From Bretschneidera sinensis (taxonomy: Eukaryota; Streptophyta; Magnoliopsida; Brassicales; Akaniaceae), in the NCBI GenBank assembly GCA_023935145.1, contig CM043700.1:22953501-23017500 (forward strand): a stretch of 64,000 bases of DNA, in the 5' to 3' direction. How positions within the stretch are numbered: position 1 is the stretch's first letter; every line of letters starts with the position of its first letter. Made by a program: the position numbers and the translations under genes. The notes under the pieces were generated by a model, which saw nothing but the letters and a program-made list of their open reading frames with translations, made no database searches and was not told the origin of the DNA. Positions 1 through 12,811 of the stretch are shown here, one piece after another.

Positions 1-1338
1 TCTAATACATTTTCTTCTGGAATGCCAAGATAGATCATAGACATTGTTTGCTGTTGAATCTCATTACAAATATAAGGAATTTTCTTGGCACCAGGACCAA
101 TGGCATCTCTGTCAAGTGGCCCATGGCAGACAAAACCGGATTTGTTTACATGACGCCTTTCATTGTATATAATAAGTGCAATTGATGGGCGAGCATATAG
201 TCGCTTCACTACAAAATGACATGTACATCCCCGCATCGATTGAGGTCTAGCAGCACGATTTCGGGTGTTAAGACGATACCTTCTACTAGGTAGTATGCCA
301 CCACCTTCCCCATAGTTTTCAGGACCAAATGAACACCAGTACCTACAAAACCAAAACCAAAATAAGTACTCAAGTATATAGAGTGACAAAATGTAGCATA
401 CGTATAAGGTGTGAAGTTCCAATTATAGCATTGAACTCAAATCAGAATAGTAACTGAAGCAGGAAAAACAATCCAAAAGTTGTCCAACTCAGAAATGTTG
501 AATTTTTTTAATATGGTTCAACAAAAATTGTGAAAAATATCAATATGTAGATTGCAGGGCTCTTTCTTTTTCCATAACAGGCTTTTTCTAACTTCTAAAG
601 AAGAGATTTTTCTTCCTATTCTTAAAGAAAGATGAGTTTTTGCCCCTTTTCCCATAATTCTGTAATTAAAATAAATAAATAAATCACTAAGCTTATCAGA
701 TTAATTTCTCATTGATATTTTTTTCATTGACCAAGATCCAATCCAAATTGTGATGTCACCTTCTCGTCCCTGAATGGGCTTTTTCAAGTTTTTATTAAAT
801 TTTATTTCATATATACATGTGTGTGTGCGTGTGTGTGTGTGTGAGAGAGAGAGAGAAGGGGGGGGGGGGTGAAGAAATATTTTAAAGTATAATCCAGAAA
901 TCCCATAAAGAGGTCAAAATTAATGGTCTTCATAAAAATTAATGTAGATTCTCATAAAACTGCATCACATAGAGTACAACACATGACAGGACATCGGACA
1001 GATATGAAATGGGGGAGGGGCTCAAAGGAGCCCGAAACCATATGAAGATTAGCTATGCATGAAACTTACAGCCTATATTCCAAATATTCATCATTCTTGT
1101 ACTTCTTCAAGCAGCCCTTTGATCGTTTTCTTCCCCTTTCAATATGAAACCGTGTTGGGCATTCTACATTAGAGCATTCTCCAATTATAAATTCATCAGC
1201 TCGTGCATAAGGAATGAGTGCTACATCATCATAATGCTCAGGAGTGCCAAACTTGGTCCAAGTCAAATCAGCAGAAGAGAAGTCCTCCTCTGGTGGATCT
1301 TGCACCGGAAGGTCAAGTAAAGATTCAACTATATCCAT
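1..1338 (-). CDS. Conserved plant protein, At4g13970-type (SWIM zinc-finger-like, transposase-derived); 5' part of the gene, two coding exons
   Basis: The first coding exon runs 1338 to 1070 and starts MDIVESLLDLPVQ. It ends at a consensus donor (GTAAGT from 1069). The next exon opens at 342 after a TTTTGTAG acceptor and stays open to the window edge, so the gene continues to the left. Joining them restores one frame across a split Leu codon. The product has a Cys/His-rich N-terminal part (CSNVECPTRFH, then YWCSFGPENYGEGG, then RGCTCHFVVKRL and VCHGPLDRDA), which matches from memory the plant family of Arabidopsis At4g13970. That family is annotated as a zinc-ion-binding protein with a C-terminal SWIM motif and resembles domesticated MULE/FAR1-type transposases. 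The SWIM part would lie outside this window. Function is unknown, probably nuclear. Family assignment is by recall, not by a search; the exon structure is read directly. Confidence 0.6.
817..870. repeat. Compound microsatellite (GT)n-(GA)n-(G)n
   Basis: A run of GT dinucleotides passes into GA dinucleotides and then 12 G residues. It sits in the intron between the two coding exons of the left-edge gene. Confidence 0.9.
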
Positions 1339-2720
1339 CTGATATATACTTCAACCCCTTGATATGCAACTGTACCAGCTTGACATATTGTATAATACCT
1401 GCAAAATTAGCGCAAAGGATACCATAATTAATAAACCAGGACTTCAAGGCAGGCAAATATAGCAAACAAAGTTAGGAATGGCAACAGGTCAAAGTGGGGC
1501 TAGTTTTCCCTTCCCAGTGCCAACTCCGACAGAAATAACCAGCCACAACTCTTGCCCCATCCTGTACCTGAGCAGGGGATGCAGGGATCCTTGTACCTGC
1601 CCCATTAATAAACTGGGCCCCCACCCCCATCATGCTCTGCATCGCCAAGCCTACATCTGCTCATGTTGGGCTGAGGTGCACATGAAAACCCGACTACTAG
1701 ATAAAATATCTAGTTTCTAGAAAGAAAGAAAAAAAGGACCCAGATTTTCCTTTAGTTCTAAAACTTTCTTGGCTACGAACAACTATTACAAGCCATAATC
1801 AAGAGAACTCCTCTGTGAATTGGCAAAGTAGGTATATTGCTTTGAATAATTGTATTTTACAAATTTGTAAAGTCTGTTTAACTACTGAAAATATAAAATG
1901 CGCTAGCAGACGCCCAAGGCTCAGCTGGGTTACTGTTAATAGTGTAGTGTAGTGATGTATGTGTTTATTACGAATTCTGATAATTCATTTCACTTCTGTG
2001 CAAATTATGTCACTTTTAGAGCACTGAATGAACTTGCAATATGAAATTCAGCTTTAAGAAACTTTGTGATAAGCATACCACAAAGAACGCCAATTCTGAA
2101 AGTAAGCATACTTCTGCTTGCTATAGAGGGTTTTACCATAACCCGTCACAAGCTTTAAGAAACTTTGTGACTTTGGCATAAACATTCAAGTGACCATTGA
2201 CATAATAGAAGAATGAAATCTCAGGTCACTTATCAATCAATTAGTCTAAATTTGCCCCTTGATCTAATAATCTTTCCATTTAACCAGTTTTCTTACTTTT
2301 TTAACCTACTTATTTCCTCAGACAAAGAATCAGTTGCACATGTAAGATTTTCAGTAATCAGTTGCACATGTCAGATTTCCAGTACGAAACATTTGACATA
2401 ACTATAACAGCAAGACTAAAGCTGTTGCTGAGCCTGAAGGAAAGAGGAGTCCTATCCAAATTTATGAGTAGCGTGTATCGACGAGAAATTGATACTTTCC
2501 GATTGGTTTAACTAGAAGTAAAATCTGTCTGTATTCAAATCTACGACCTAGCAAACTAGAACCGGAGGCAAAGCGAAAAAAACTGAGAAAGGGAGAGAGA
2601 ACAGAGAGAAAACTTACTGCCGTCGGTGCCCCGGTGGTCGGTCTGCTTCTGCCGTCGGTGCCGTAATTTTGGTGAGAGTTTGAGAGAGAAACAGAGAAGA
2701 AAAGCTATGTCGAAGAAGAG
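1339..2720 (-). other. 5' UTR exons, intron and promoter side of the 1-1338 gene
   Basis: A splice acceptor (TTTTGCAG) puts a UTR/coding exon start at 1398. A donor (GCA then GTAAGT, intron from 2617) marks an upstream non-coding exon at roughly 2618-2720, just inside a purine/pyrimidine-rich stretch typical of plant leaders. The 1.2-kb leader intron between them holds no coding frame I can support; the small plus-strand frames at 1218-1720 and 2213-2401 look like chance. Confidence 0.45.
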
Positions 2721-5690
2721 GGTTTCGTTTGGGACTTGGGGGGCTTGGTTCAGGATGGGCCTGGACTTGTAAACAAACTGGTTTTTCTAAAAACCAAAAT
2801 TGAACCCTGGCCTTGTGCCAGGTCCGCCTGGATCCCTTTGCCCATGCCCTAGTGAAAAATTTATGAAAAGAATAAATATTTATAATTTGAAAGAAAATAT
2901 AAAAATAATTTTACAAAATAAATTATTTTTTTAATGTATTTAATATGAGTATTTTCATATTGAAAAATTTAGATACAAGTCGAAAATGACTGCTAGGCAA
3001 AGAAATTGCAGTTCAAAAAAACATATTTTTATAATAAATACAATTGTCACTATTTCTCAAAAATGAAAGCTCCTCATAAAGCAACAATTTTTTAATGGGA
3101 AAGCTGAAAGCCAAAAAAAAAAAAAAAGAACAAATGGGAGAAAGAAAGAAAATGAAAAGAAGAGAGAAAGAGAGAATTTATTGTAATTTAGTTGTGGTTG
3201 GTATTGAATCTTGAAAGACAATGAAATTTATTTTTTTATTTCTTAAATATTTTGTTTGTCTTTACTTTTTTAAAGTTAAAACATTTTTGAATCTCAAGTT
3301 AAATTATAAAGATAATTGATGTAATTTATTTTTTTTGTTTAATAATGTGGCAAAAAATACATTTTTAAAAAAATTAAAATAATTTTATTTTGAGAATTAA
3401 GATATTTAAATACTCCTTTCTTAACAAAGAAGGCATTCAATTTTATTTTTTTGGATTTTTAATTATGTAAGATTTTAGTGGGTCAAATTTTTCAATACTT
3501 CCAATGTATTTGATAATATTTTTTTTAGTTTTAGAAAACGATTCTCCATTTAATTCTAAGCTTACGCTGGGCTTATTTGATAATATTTTGAACGTATGAA
3601 AAAATCACTATATTTGGGTTGTTGTCGTGGAATTAATTCAACGATTTTTTTCTCCGATTATTATCGTTATAATAAGAAAAAAATATTTTTTTAATAACTT
3701 TTAGATTGTTATTATACAGAAAAGAAGAAAACAAGACAAAATTAAATTTATGTATGTTATAATTGGAAAACATCTTTCTTGTCCAGACAAATTATACATA
3801 TTCACACAATAAGCGACCTAAACCCTAAACCTTAGATATAGAAAAGCTTGAAATGATTTTTCTACCCCTATATTACCAATGATGTTTCGTGACAATTATT
3901 AATAGATCTTCTTACAAACTGAATGTGGAGTAAGATGGGCGAATAAGATGTCCAGCTATTTCCCAACGAGGGACCTGACCACAATAAAGGGCAGAGGAGA
4001 GTTCCTTTACTTTCAACCATAAATAACTGTTTCATCAGAAATATCAAAGAACTTCCTCCATCCAGTTATAACCAAGCAAGTAAGTATCAGAATGATGACA
4101 ATTCCTTGCAAAATCATATGCTTTTACAGTTTACTAGAGGGGAACAGATATATCACAACTCATAGTCTCAACAGCCATTTCCAACCACTTAAACAAGCCA
4201 GCACCAAAGCTAGAAAGAACAAGCTGGATATGAATCTAGTACCAAGATAGTCAAGTATTTGTCCAACTGTCCCTCAACCAAAAGAATTTACCGTTTTAGT
4301 AAAGTTTTTTAAACTGCATCTTTAAGCTAAACATACTTCAAAAAAATTCTAATAATAATCAAAAATTGATTTTAGTGAAGCACAGCCAATTTTACATAAA
4401 AACCAAAACTACCATTGTCACGTTTCACCAATTTTTACCTAACTCTTTATATATTTAAATTACCAAAACTTTGATCTTCCTTTCTCTCTCTGTTCATCTC
4501 TCACACTTCTTTTTCAAAGTGACGAACTCACTCCTCTCTCTTGGTTGCAGCAAGTTTTCTCGTGAGAAATTAAAAAAGTACAATTAGGTTAATTAAGTTG
4601 TTTAAGAAAATAGCAAATCTTCAAGAATTAATATGACGATGGCTTTGAGTCAAATTGTCTTTTGTAAATATCATAGCAATAATATTCAGACCTTTCATAT
4701 TGTTTCTTAGGAAACTGAAATTGATCTTTTTTATTAGTTTTGTAGTCCATTTATATCTTCAATGATTAAATAATTTCATAAATGTAATTTGGTGCCACCA
4801 CCATACTGCTTCATTGTTATCTTAAATTCTTAGGCACTTTGATGAAAAATAAAAAATCTGTTAAAGATATAATATTGCAATTAGTTTGTTTAATATAAAT
4901 GCAATTTCAAATTACATAAACTTAATTTTTTTGTTATATTAATTACAATTTAAAATACTTTTCAAGTTATTATTAATTATTTATTAATAAATAATTTTAT
5001 TGATAAAAACTTGTTGACGGTTACTTTTGCTTTATTCGCTAATGTCGAGTATTTTTTATTGAATAAAATAATTCATTAAAAACATGTATTTTTGCACCAT
5101 GTCATTTTGATAATTTAACAGTTTCAAAGCACGATTACAATCACCAAACATTAATATTGATCACAATGCTTTTGCAATATAGTTTACCAAACGTTACATT
5201 AACTTTTAACAACATCACTCTTCTCAGCTCTTTTGATGCCAACACTCTCACAGCACTCCTAAAATACAGCACTCTCAAATGCACCCTTAATCGAGAATTT
5301 TACTAGAATTTTATCACAATTCACAAAAGATGCCACAGTAAATACAACATTTTGGCAAGAAATTATTAGAGCTTAATGCAGACTACATAGCTCAATGTAA
5401 CTTCAGAAGTATATACCATAAACATAACATGTTCATACCTACAATATTCACATATAGAAAGATTAAGGTTAAATGACTACAAACTCAAAGCTCTTACAGC
5501 ATCAATCTAGTTGCAGGTGTGCACACTTACAAGCATATGCCTGAGATAAAAACAACCAGCAGATGCGTTTAGTTGTTCAAGCACAAAAAGTGAAAGCCTC
5601 GCAGTGCATGATTAACCGAGTATGGGTATTTCATTGGCAGCCCAGAGCAAGAATCAGCTTCATAAAGACTACACCAATATTTTAGGTTAC
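2721..5690. other. AT-rich intergenic DNA, no gene seen
   Basis: About 3 kb of AT-rich sequence with poly-A/T runs and no coding frame. The stretch near 5100-5290 ends in sequence resembling transposon termini (reverse complement contains GGGTGCATTTGAGAGTGCTG), but no matching opposite terminus was found. It is therefore not called as an element. Confidence 0.6.
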
Positions 5691-6357
5691 GCATTAAACA
5701 AAACTGTTCTCTGATTCTATGCTTTCCAGAATCACCGTCTTCCCTTCAACAGAAGTGCTTTCCCTGAAAACCCAGAACAGTGTCCTAAATAATGAGGAGA
5801 TTCCTAAATATGAGAAAAATGCATCACAGGGACAACAAGAACAGACCCAGAACCACAAACTGTGAAGAAATGGAAAAACGCAAAATGACACAGAAGTCCC
5901 AACCTAAAACTAGCTAAGGCATTCTGGAAATGATATATTAAGTATTACTAAAGGCAAACTTTACCTATTTACTGAGTCTAAATACACAATTTTATGCAAC
6001 AATTTTCACACTGATATAAAATTCAATACAAATTATTTCTCTTTGAATCCCCACCTACTAAAAAACAAGCAAACCCCGAGAAACCGGAGACAATCGTACT
6101 TGTCCCAAAACAATTTAGATTCACGAAATAATGCAAAAGCTTCAGATGATAAACATGGATCACAAAGAGAGCAAAAGCATATCTCATTGAAACAATAAGC
6201 TTCAACTGATTACTTATAGAATACTTTCCATTAACATCACATTAGTCAAGCAAACTCCAATTATTATCATGTAATGCATCCAACTAACAGGACATAAATC
6301 AAATAACCCAATGGATAAGAAATTCAAAATTTTACCTCAGATCTCTCATAAAACTCA
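5690..6357 (-). other. Probable 3' UTR of the F-box gene, possibly with an intron
   Basis: Just after the stop codon the minus strand carries a donor-like CTGAG/GTAAAA near 6336. A good acceptor (GGGTTTTCAG) lies near 5764. A 3' UTR intron of about 570 bp is therefore possible. The short open frame across 5694-5891 is not supported as a separate gene. Confidence 0.3.
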
Positions 6358-7569
6358 TCAGAATGAGTTCATCTCCAAACAGTAAGTCCTCCTCTTGACA
6401 AGCATCTTAGCTGCAGTCCCATAAGGTTCCTCGAATGCAGTGGATACCCAACACCCATCAGAGACCTCCTTCTTCAAGGCAGATTGCTCACTAGGCCTAA
6501 TCGCAACCAAAGTCGCACCTTTCAAAACGACCCCATTGGGCAACTCCAAGTGAGGCGCATACCAGAGCCTCATATTCAGCGCTGGCACGAGCGTCCTCTT
6601 CGAAGCAGAAGAAGCCGACAATGGCTTCACTCTCAACTCCTCGAGCTGATCTCTATTCATACACAACACTCCTTGCTCATCAGCATCGGTCAGGACCAAA
6701 CTATCAAGCGTCTTATGCTCCGCAATTATCGGTTGCAGCAAATAATGCCTGGCGGAGGCGGCGATTAACGAACTAATCGTCCAAACAACCCTCAACTTCA
6801 AGCCCCCGTTGGTGTAAAACGACTCGGATATGCTCCCATTATCATCAGTAGCAGCAGCACCGGCGTTATTGGCGCAAAACCCATCAGCCCCATCATGGGG
6901 ATTCTTAAGGGAACCGTTGTTAATCACCGAGGAGGCACCAAGAATCACGCAATTATCAAGTGTAGACCCGAAATCAGCCCTCCATTTCAACAAGACCCCA
7001 TCATCAATACCCAATTCCCCACTGGGTAGCTCGATCCGAAGGAATCGAATCTCGTTAAAATTCTTGAGAACCTGTGTAGGGGAGTGATGGGTCACCCCTC
7101 CTTGGTCGATTTCCCCATCGGCCTCGTTCCCAACAGACAAAGAAGAAGAGGCACCCAAAGAGGTACATGACCCAGAAGAGTTCACAAGCGATATTCGCTT
7201 GGTGCCAAGGAACTGACCTAGCGCTTGAAGGGGCTTGACAATGCTACGGAAGACGAATCGGAAGACGTTGGCGAATGGGCCGGAGGGAGAGCGGGACTTA
7301 TCGGAGGAGGAGGATGAAGATGAGGAAGGAGAGGAGTCGTCGTCGAAGATGACGCAGTCGACGTGAACGACGACGTTTTCGACCTGTGTGACGAGAGAGT
7401 GGAACCTCCTCGAAACGACACAGCAGCGACCAAGGGCCTTGACGTCTCCGATGTTGTTGAAGACCAAGAGGAGGAGGGAGTCGGGTAAGCGATCAAAGTG
7501 GTCGATGTTAAGGGTTTCGGGTTCTGGATGGATCCTGGAGGTCGGATCTGGACGAAGAGGACTACACAT
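6358..7569 (-). CDS. AUF1: F-box protein of the AUF1/AUF2 (auxin up-regulated F-box) type, intact
   Basis: This is a single uninterrupted frame of 403 codons. Residues 25-65 form an F-box (FDRLPDSLLLLVF, then DVKALGRCCVVSRRFHSL), the part that binds SKP1 in an SCF ubiquitin ligase. A serine run (about 80-90) and acidic stretch follow. The rest, ending KRRTYCLEMNSF, resembles from memory the Arabidopsis AUF1 (At1g78100)/AUF2 proteins, which have the same single-exon layout. Those are auxin- and cytokinin-responsive F-box proteins in the root; the substrate is not evident here. The ATG at 7569 is the first in frame and lies downstream of a purine-rich leader. Plus-strand frames at 6484-7087 and the second minus-strand frame at 7218-7496 are shadows. 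The gene looks functional. Paralogue identity (AUF1 or AUF2) is not resolved. Confidence 0.85.
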   Translation of the reverse strand: MCSPLRPDPTSRIHPEPETLNIDHFDRLPDSLLLLVFNNIGDVKALGRCCVVSRRFHSLVTQVENVVVHVDCVIFDDDSSPSSSSSSSSDKSRSPSGPFANVFRFVFRSIVKPLQALGQFLGTKRISLVNSSGSCTSLGASSSLSVGNEADGEIDQGGVTHHSPTQVLKNFNEIRFLRIELPSGELGIDDGVLLKWRADFGSTLDNCVILGASSVINNGSLKNPHDGADGFCANNAGAAATDDNGSISESFYTNGGLKLRVVWTISSLIAASARHYLLQPIIAEHKTLDSLVLTDADEQGVLCMNRDQLEELRVKPLSASSASKRTLVPALNMRLWYAPHLELPNGVVLKGATLVAIRPSEQSALKKEVSDGCWVSTAFEEPYGTAAKMLVKRRTYCLEMNSF

Positions 7570-8436
7570 TTTTTCTCTCTGATTATGGGTTTTCCTTTTT
7601 TGATTTTGATATAGAAAAAGAGATAAGAGAGAGGTTAGGTATCTGGGTTGTTGAAGGATTTAGAGGGAGAGTGAAGTAAGGATTAGATCAAACATTTTAG
7701 AGAGAGAAGTAGGTGAGGAAGGGAGATGTTTGGTGTAGATCTGATGGAGGATAAGGCATCCTTTGGTAACAAAGACTGAAAGAGAGACAGGGGAATCTGA
7801 AATTTGAAAGAGAGAAAGAGAGAGGACTGTTATTGCTGAGAGAAGAAGAGGGAGAGGGAGAGGGAGAGGGAGAGGTGGACGGTGGGACGAGATAGATCCA
7901 CGGGTTTTGTCTTTACAGGGGAGAGAGAGAGGATATTATGCGCGTAGAAGGAGAATTGGCGCGTTGTGTATGCAAGAGAGAGAAATAGAAACGAAAGAGA
8001 GCTGAGAGGTCTTAATTGCTTGAATTGATTAATATTATTCGTTTTACTTTCATGTAACATTTTTCCAAATTCAATTTTATCTTTCATTTTTCATGGTAAA
8101 ATATTTAATTAATTTATTAAATGTTTTAATAAAAAGATCACGTGATTTTCATTTTTTTTTAATAAGTGATGATCTCACATATCTGATTTTATGAGAGTTA
8201 CCATAAAATCGAAAAAGTTCATTAATAATTACGAAAAAATTGAATTGTAATTGTTTCAAAAAAAAATTGAAAAAATTATAGATCGAAATCACTACAATTA
8301 TTAGTGGACTTTTCCAATTTCGTGGTAACTCCTATAAAACCAAGTTTATGATATCATCACTCTTTTTTAATATATGACTCAATATATAATATTCGCTAAA
8401 TAGATAAGATCAGATTTCTCCTCACTTGTGTGAAAC
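7570..8436 (-). promoter_or_regulatory. 5' UTR/promoter side of the F-box gene, with CT/GA-rich tract
   Basis: On the coding strand the 500 bp above the ATG are CT-rich, with short CTCTCC repeats at 7847-7875. Such tracts are common in plant 5' UTRs and core promoters. No certain TATA box was picked out. From about 8090 the sequence becomes AT-rich up to the transposon that starts at 8440. Confidence 0.5.
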
Positions 8437-8439
8437 TAA

Positions 8440-9757
8440 TGTCTCGTTTGGTTATAGTAATTAAGATTGTAATACAATGCTCATTCATCTTGTAATGATC
8501 ATTAGGTTGTTTGGTTAGTTTAAAATGATTGAATGATATTACATTGTAAAGCTCTTTACACCAAATGTTATATTGGGCATTATACTCGTGAGGGAGTGTA
8601 ATAGTCATTACATTATAACCTTAATTCATATTAAATTCACAATATAATTAAATATTAATATAATATTATACTTAAATAACATAAAATAATTTTATTTTAA
8701 TAAAATATAAATAATAAATAATAAAATACCAATAAATTATTAAAAACTACAAAATATAAATAAACTAATAAAAATTTGATATTATAATTAAATATTAATA
8801 TAATATTATAGTAAATAATATAAAACAAAAAAGATAATATCATTATAGTAAATAACATAATTTAATAAAATAAAAATGAAAAGATGATATTAGTAATAAG
8901 TAATAAATATAAAATATATTATTAAAAAATAAATATTGAAAAAATAATGAAATATTAATATTACTATACAAAAAATCATAAAATAATATAATATTGTTAT
9001 AATAAATTCATATATATAAATATAGTAATATATGACTAATAATTAATAAAAATAGAATATAATTAACTATTATTATAATACTAAATATTTGAAATAGTAT
9101 AATTAACTAATATAATATTATTATAGTAAATATATAATGCATGAATAATAATATTAATATAATTAACTAATATAAGATATTTATATAATTTATTTATATC
9201 GATATAAAAATCATATATTGATGAACTAAATATTGAAAAATAATAAAATAAATATTAATACAATAATATAAGTAACTAAATATAAGACAGTTAAATAGTA
9301 TAATATTATGAAAGTAAATAATAAGATGTATATAATAAAATGGTAATAATATTAAATATCATGAAATAATTAAAAAAATATGAATAATAACATAATATTA
9401 TTATAGTAAAAATATAATATATTAATAAAAAATAATGTAATATAATATACATAATAATAATACCGATGTAATTATATAATAAAATTATAAAATAGTAATA
9501 AATATAAAATAATATGCTTAATATAAATAAATTAATATAATTATTTATTTATATTTTATCCTCAAACACATCTTACTCAATCTGATTTTATTCCAATGGT
9601 ATGAACATGTTAAACAAAAACAATAATCAATTTCAACTTTAATTCGATGGTATTTTTTATATCATAATTAAATAATGTAATCGGATTCTAAACTAAATTC
9701 CATTACAACTTTGATTACATTATAACTTAAATTTCATTACCACAATCAAACGGGACA
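8440..9757. mobile_element. Tourist/PIF-Harbinger-like non-autonomous DNA transposon (about 1.32 kb)
   Basis: The left end reads TGTCTCGTTTGGTTATAG. The reverse complement of the right end reads TGTCCCGTTTGATTGTGG. These imperfect inverted termini are flanked by TAA on both sides (8437-8439 and 9758-9760), the 3-bp duplication typical of PIF/Harbinger elements. The interior is extremely AT-rich and has no transposase frame, so the element must have been moved in trans. Confidence 0.75.
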
Positions 9758-10394
9758 TAAGGGATATTCGATTAAAGAACAACTTGATACTATTCAATTG
9801 CCTTCTTAAGTAAAACACTAAAACTCTATTAGACCTCCAACCTCACAAAACCAGCCCAACCTCCTGTTTGTAAACCAAGTCCAATTTCTATACACATTAT
9901 ACCATAGTCTATAGCCTCCAAATTTAATAATGTAAAAAATAATTATGATGATGGATAAATTACAACAATTGCATATATTTTTTTGGAATATTCCGATTAT
10001 TAAGTAATGAATTATAAAAATAATAAATTCACAATCAATCTACGACCAGACACCTTTTTCCAACCAATGAATATCATGGTCGGATGAAAGTTATTTCAAA
10101 TTACTTTTCATGGAGAATACTAAACTCGGAAAATACTATAGTTATGTATAATTTTTATTTTAAATTAATTTAAAGTAAATTGGTTTAAATGGGTTTAAGA
10201 TAAAATTTACTTTGAATATATTTAAATTAACTTACTTTAAATTGATTTAAAGTGAGAAGAAACATGGTCTATAACTCAATCAATAATAAAAAGATGAAAG
10301 TCCAATAGTAAGGATCAAATATTTTTTTTATTGCCCACAGTAATCATCAAATATGGTCCTCACCTATATGTCCACCCTTTATTTCTACTAAGAC

Positions 10395-10586
10395 GATATT
10401 TGAGTTTAATTTAAAATTAATTTTTAAAAAATTTTAAAACTTCGTCAAAATAATCAAATCTTTATAAATTTTATTAAATTACAATTAAACATCAATTAAG
10501 ATGTGCTTTTATTTGATTAAATTTTTGATAAATTTTTAAAATATAAACTCAAACTTAAAATTGGTTTTAAACTGTACACAAATATC
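10395..10586. mobile_element. Small MITE-like inverted-repeat element, copy 1 of a two-copy family
   Basis: The ends are imperfect inverted repeats of about 30 bp (GATATTTGAGTTTAATTTAA against GATATTTGTGTACAGTTTAA). The interior is AT-rich and matches the copy at 35982-36180 in order and length. No clear target duplication was identified. Confidence 0.5.
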
Positions 10587-12479
10587 ATCCACATTCAAGC
10601 TTATCCGGCACTTGATTACTTCATAATTTCTCTCTCTAAGTAGGTGGAACGAAAATCTCAGTAATTAATTAATCCACCAAATATAAATGACAAAATTCAA
10701 ATATTCCAAGAAAAAAAAACTCAAATTTTCTTAAATTTAAGGTGTAATACTTTTTCTTTCTTAAAATGACTTTAAGAGATTAAATATAAACTATCGACTC
10801 TCGTTATACACATAAAATAATATAATGATTTATTCACAATATATACTCATAATAATATCTCATAACTCATAAACCTTAGTCACCTAAAAAAAATAACTAA
10901 GGTATGATTTGACAAATAAACCATACATAAGTGGAAGTCCAATCCAAGACCTTGTGAAATGTTTTGCATGAAACACGAATTTATCAAATAAACAAATTTA
11001 AAAAAAGGAAAAAGTAGAGCACAATATGTTGAAAATATTCACCATAGAAAACGAGAGTAAACAAATAAGACCGACTCATGATTTGGGCATGTGATTCTTA
11101 CGTTTAAATTTTTGAATCAAATTTAATACTTATCCATATATATATCATAAAAGCTTTAATATTATGATTGTAACTTTTCGATTAAGGGATCACAACTAAT
11201 TTTTTTTATTTAAAAAATCTAGATTTGATCCCCTCAACCCAACATAAAATGTGATATCGTATTCAAAATTCTAATGAACTTCGCTAGCAAAATTTGAATG
11301 ACAAATGACAATACAAGAGGTCAATGAATATGACTTGTAAATTAAAGACAAACACTAATGGAATTAGAAATTAAATCCTTAACATTGCTCTGTCAACCAA
11401 ATTGAACCCTATCCTTGTATAACATCACTAAAATGATCAAATTCTAGCAATGGAATCAAAATTTTGGATAGACTGAGGTAATATTGAAAAAAACAAGAAG
11501 ATAATTTGATAAATAAAAAAGGCAAACCCTCAATAATTAAGAAAGTAAAAATTTCAACATGTTAAAACAATAAATAAGTGCAAGGAATTCCCCTCTCTTC
11601 CTAACTATATGGAGGGTATTAGTGCTATTATTTTATAAGAAGCTTTCTTATTTCATTTTAGGTTAGTAAACAAAAGAGAGAAAAAGAAAATAAAGGAAAA
11701 ACGTTATTTTTGGATTCTTTATCTCTCCAGAAGTACATATGAGAAGTATGTATAGTAGGAGAGAAACATACGAGAAAATAAAAATGGGTGGAATATATGT
11801 ATTTTTCTCTTATTTAATAGAAAACAAAAGTGTTAGGGAATAAAAATAGGATTTAGGTTTTCCTATATATATATATATATAAATTAAATCATAATCATCT
11901 TAAATTTAAATGATTGGAAAGAGAGAAATAATAACGAAAAAAGGAGATTATCAATTTATTAATTTGACCCATCAAATAAACATTATAAGTTAAAGTTAAA
12001 TATTATGGTAAAAATGAATATTAGTTACATTTTATTTTTTCTCATTATTTCACTCAAATATATAAGATGAAGAGAGAAAACCATTTTCGTTCTTTTCAGT
12101 TTTCTACCTTATATCCACTAAACATGTAACAACAAAAAATAAATAACGAGATTGATCATGAATATTTGACTTTAATTAAGGACTTGTTACTTTATTTATT
12201 TATTTATTTTTTAAACCGGCTTGATGCTTATTAGAATAAGCAAAGATGCAAAATGAATAGATGAGTAAAAGAAGTATAACTAGGAAATCAAGTATAAAAT
12301 GATTGAAAAATGTTAATGCAAGATGAGTTCAATCTAATTAAAATAAAAATTAAAAAAAAATTAAATAGAGCTTAATTGAAAAGAATAAGATCCAATTATG
12401 TTGGACCAAATGCATAGTTAGGCAATATTTGGATGGAGATTAAATCTCCACCCAAACATCGTCTTAAAAGCTTTATTAT

Positions 12480-12483
<4 letters not shown>

Positions 12484-12520
<37 letters not shown>
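12484..12520. repeat. TA microsatellite
   Basis: An uninterrupted TA run lies about 300 bp outside the left LTR of the gypsy element. Confidence 0.95.
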
Positions 12521-12524
<4 letters not shown>

Positions 12525-12811
12525 ATATGTTTAGATGTATTAAATATTAATATATGATAACAAAATCTTAACTAATTAATTAAAACAATTTAATTTTCTG
12601 GTTAAAAAAAATATATTAATTATATCCAATTTCCCACCTAGATCTAATTAAGAAATCACATGCTTTGAATTAGAAAAACATCCAAACTTTGGAGCATGTG
12701 TTCACGATTTGCAACCCAATAGGAGCTTTAAAGGACAAAATGCCATTTATCCCCAAAAAAAAATGAAATGATGTGACGTCCGTATCAAGAGTACACAAAA
12801 GTATTAGTGCA

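Larger units (their letters stand above)
9761..12806. other. AT-rich intergenic DNA, no gene seen
   Basis: About 3 kb without a coding frame. It contains one small MITE-like repeat (10395-10586), a TA run near 11863-11880, a short near-perfect hairpin at 12427-12466 and a TA microsatellite at 12484-12520. Confidence 0.65.

Noticed and set aside
6484..7087. Plus-strand frames inside the F-box gene
   Set aside because: Antisense shadows of the intact minus-strand F-box frame.
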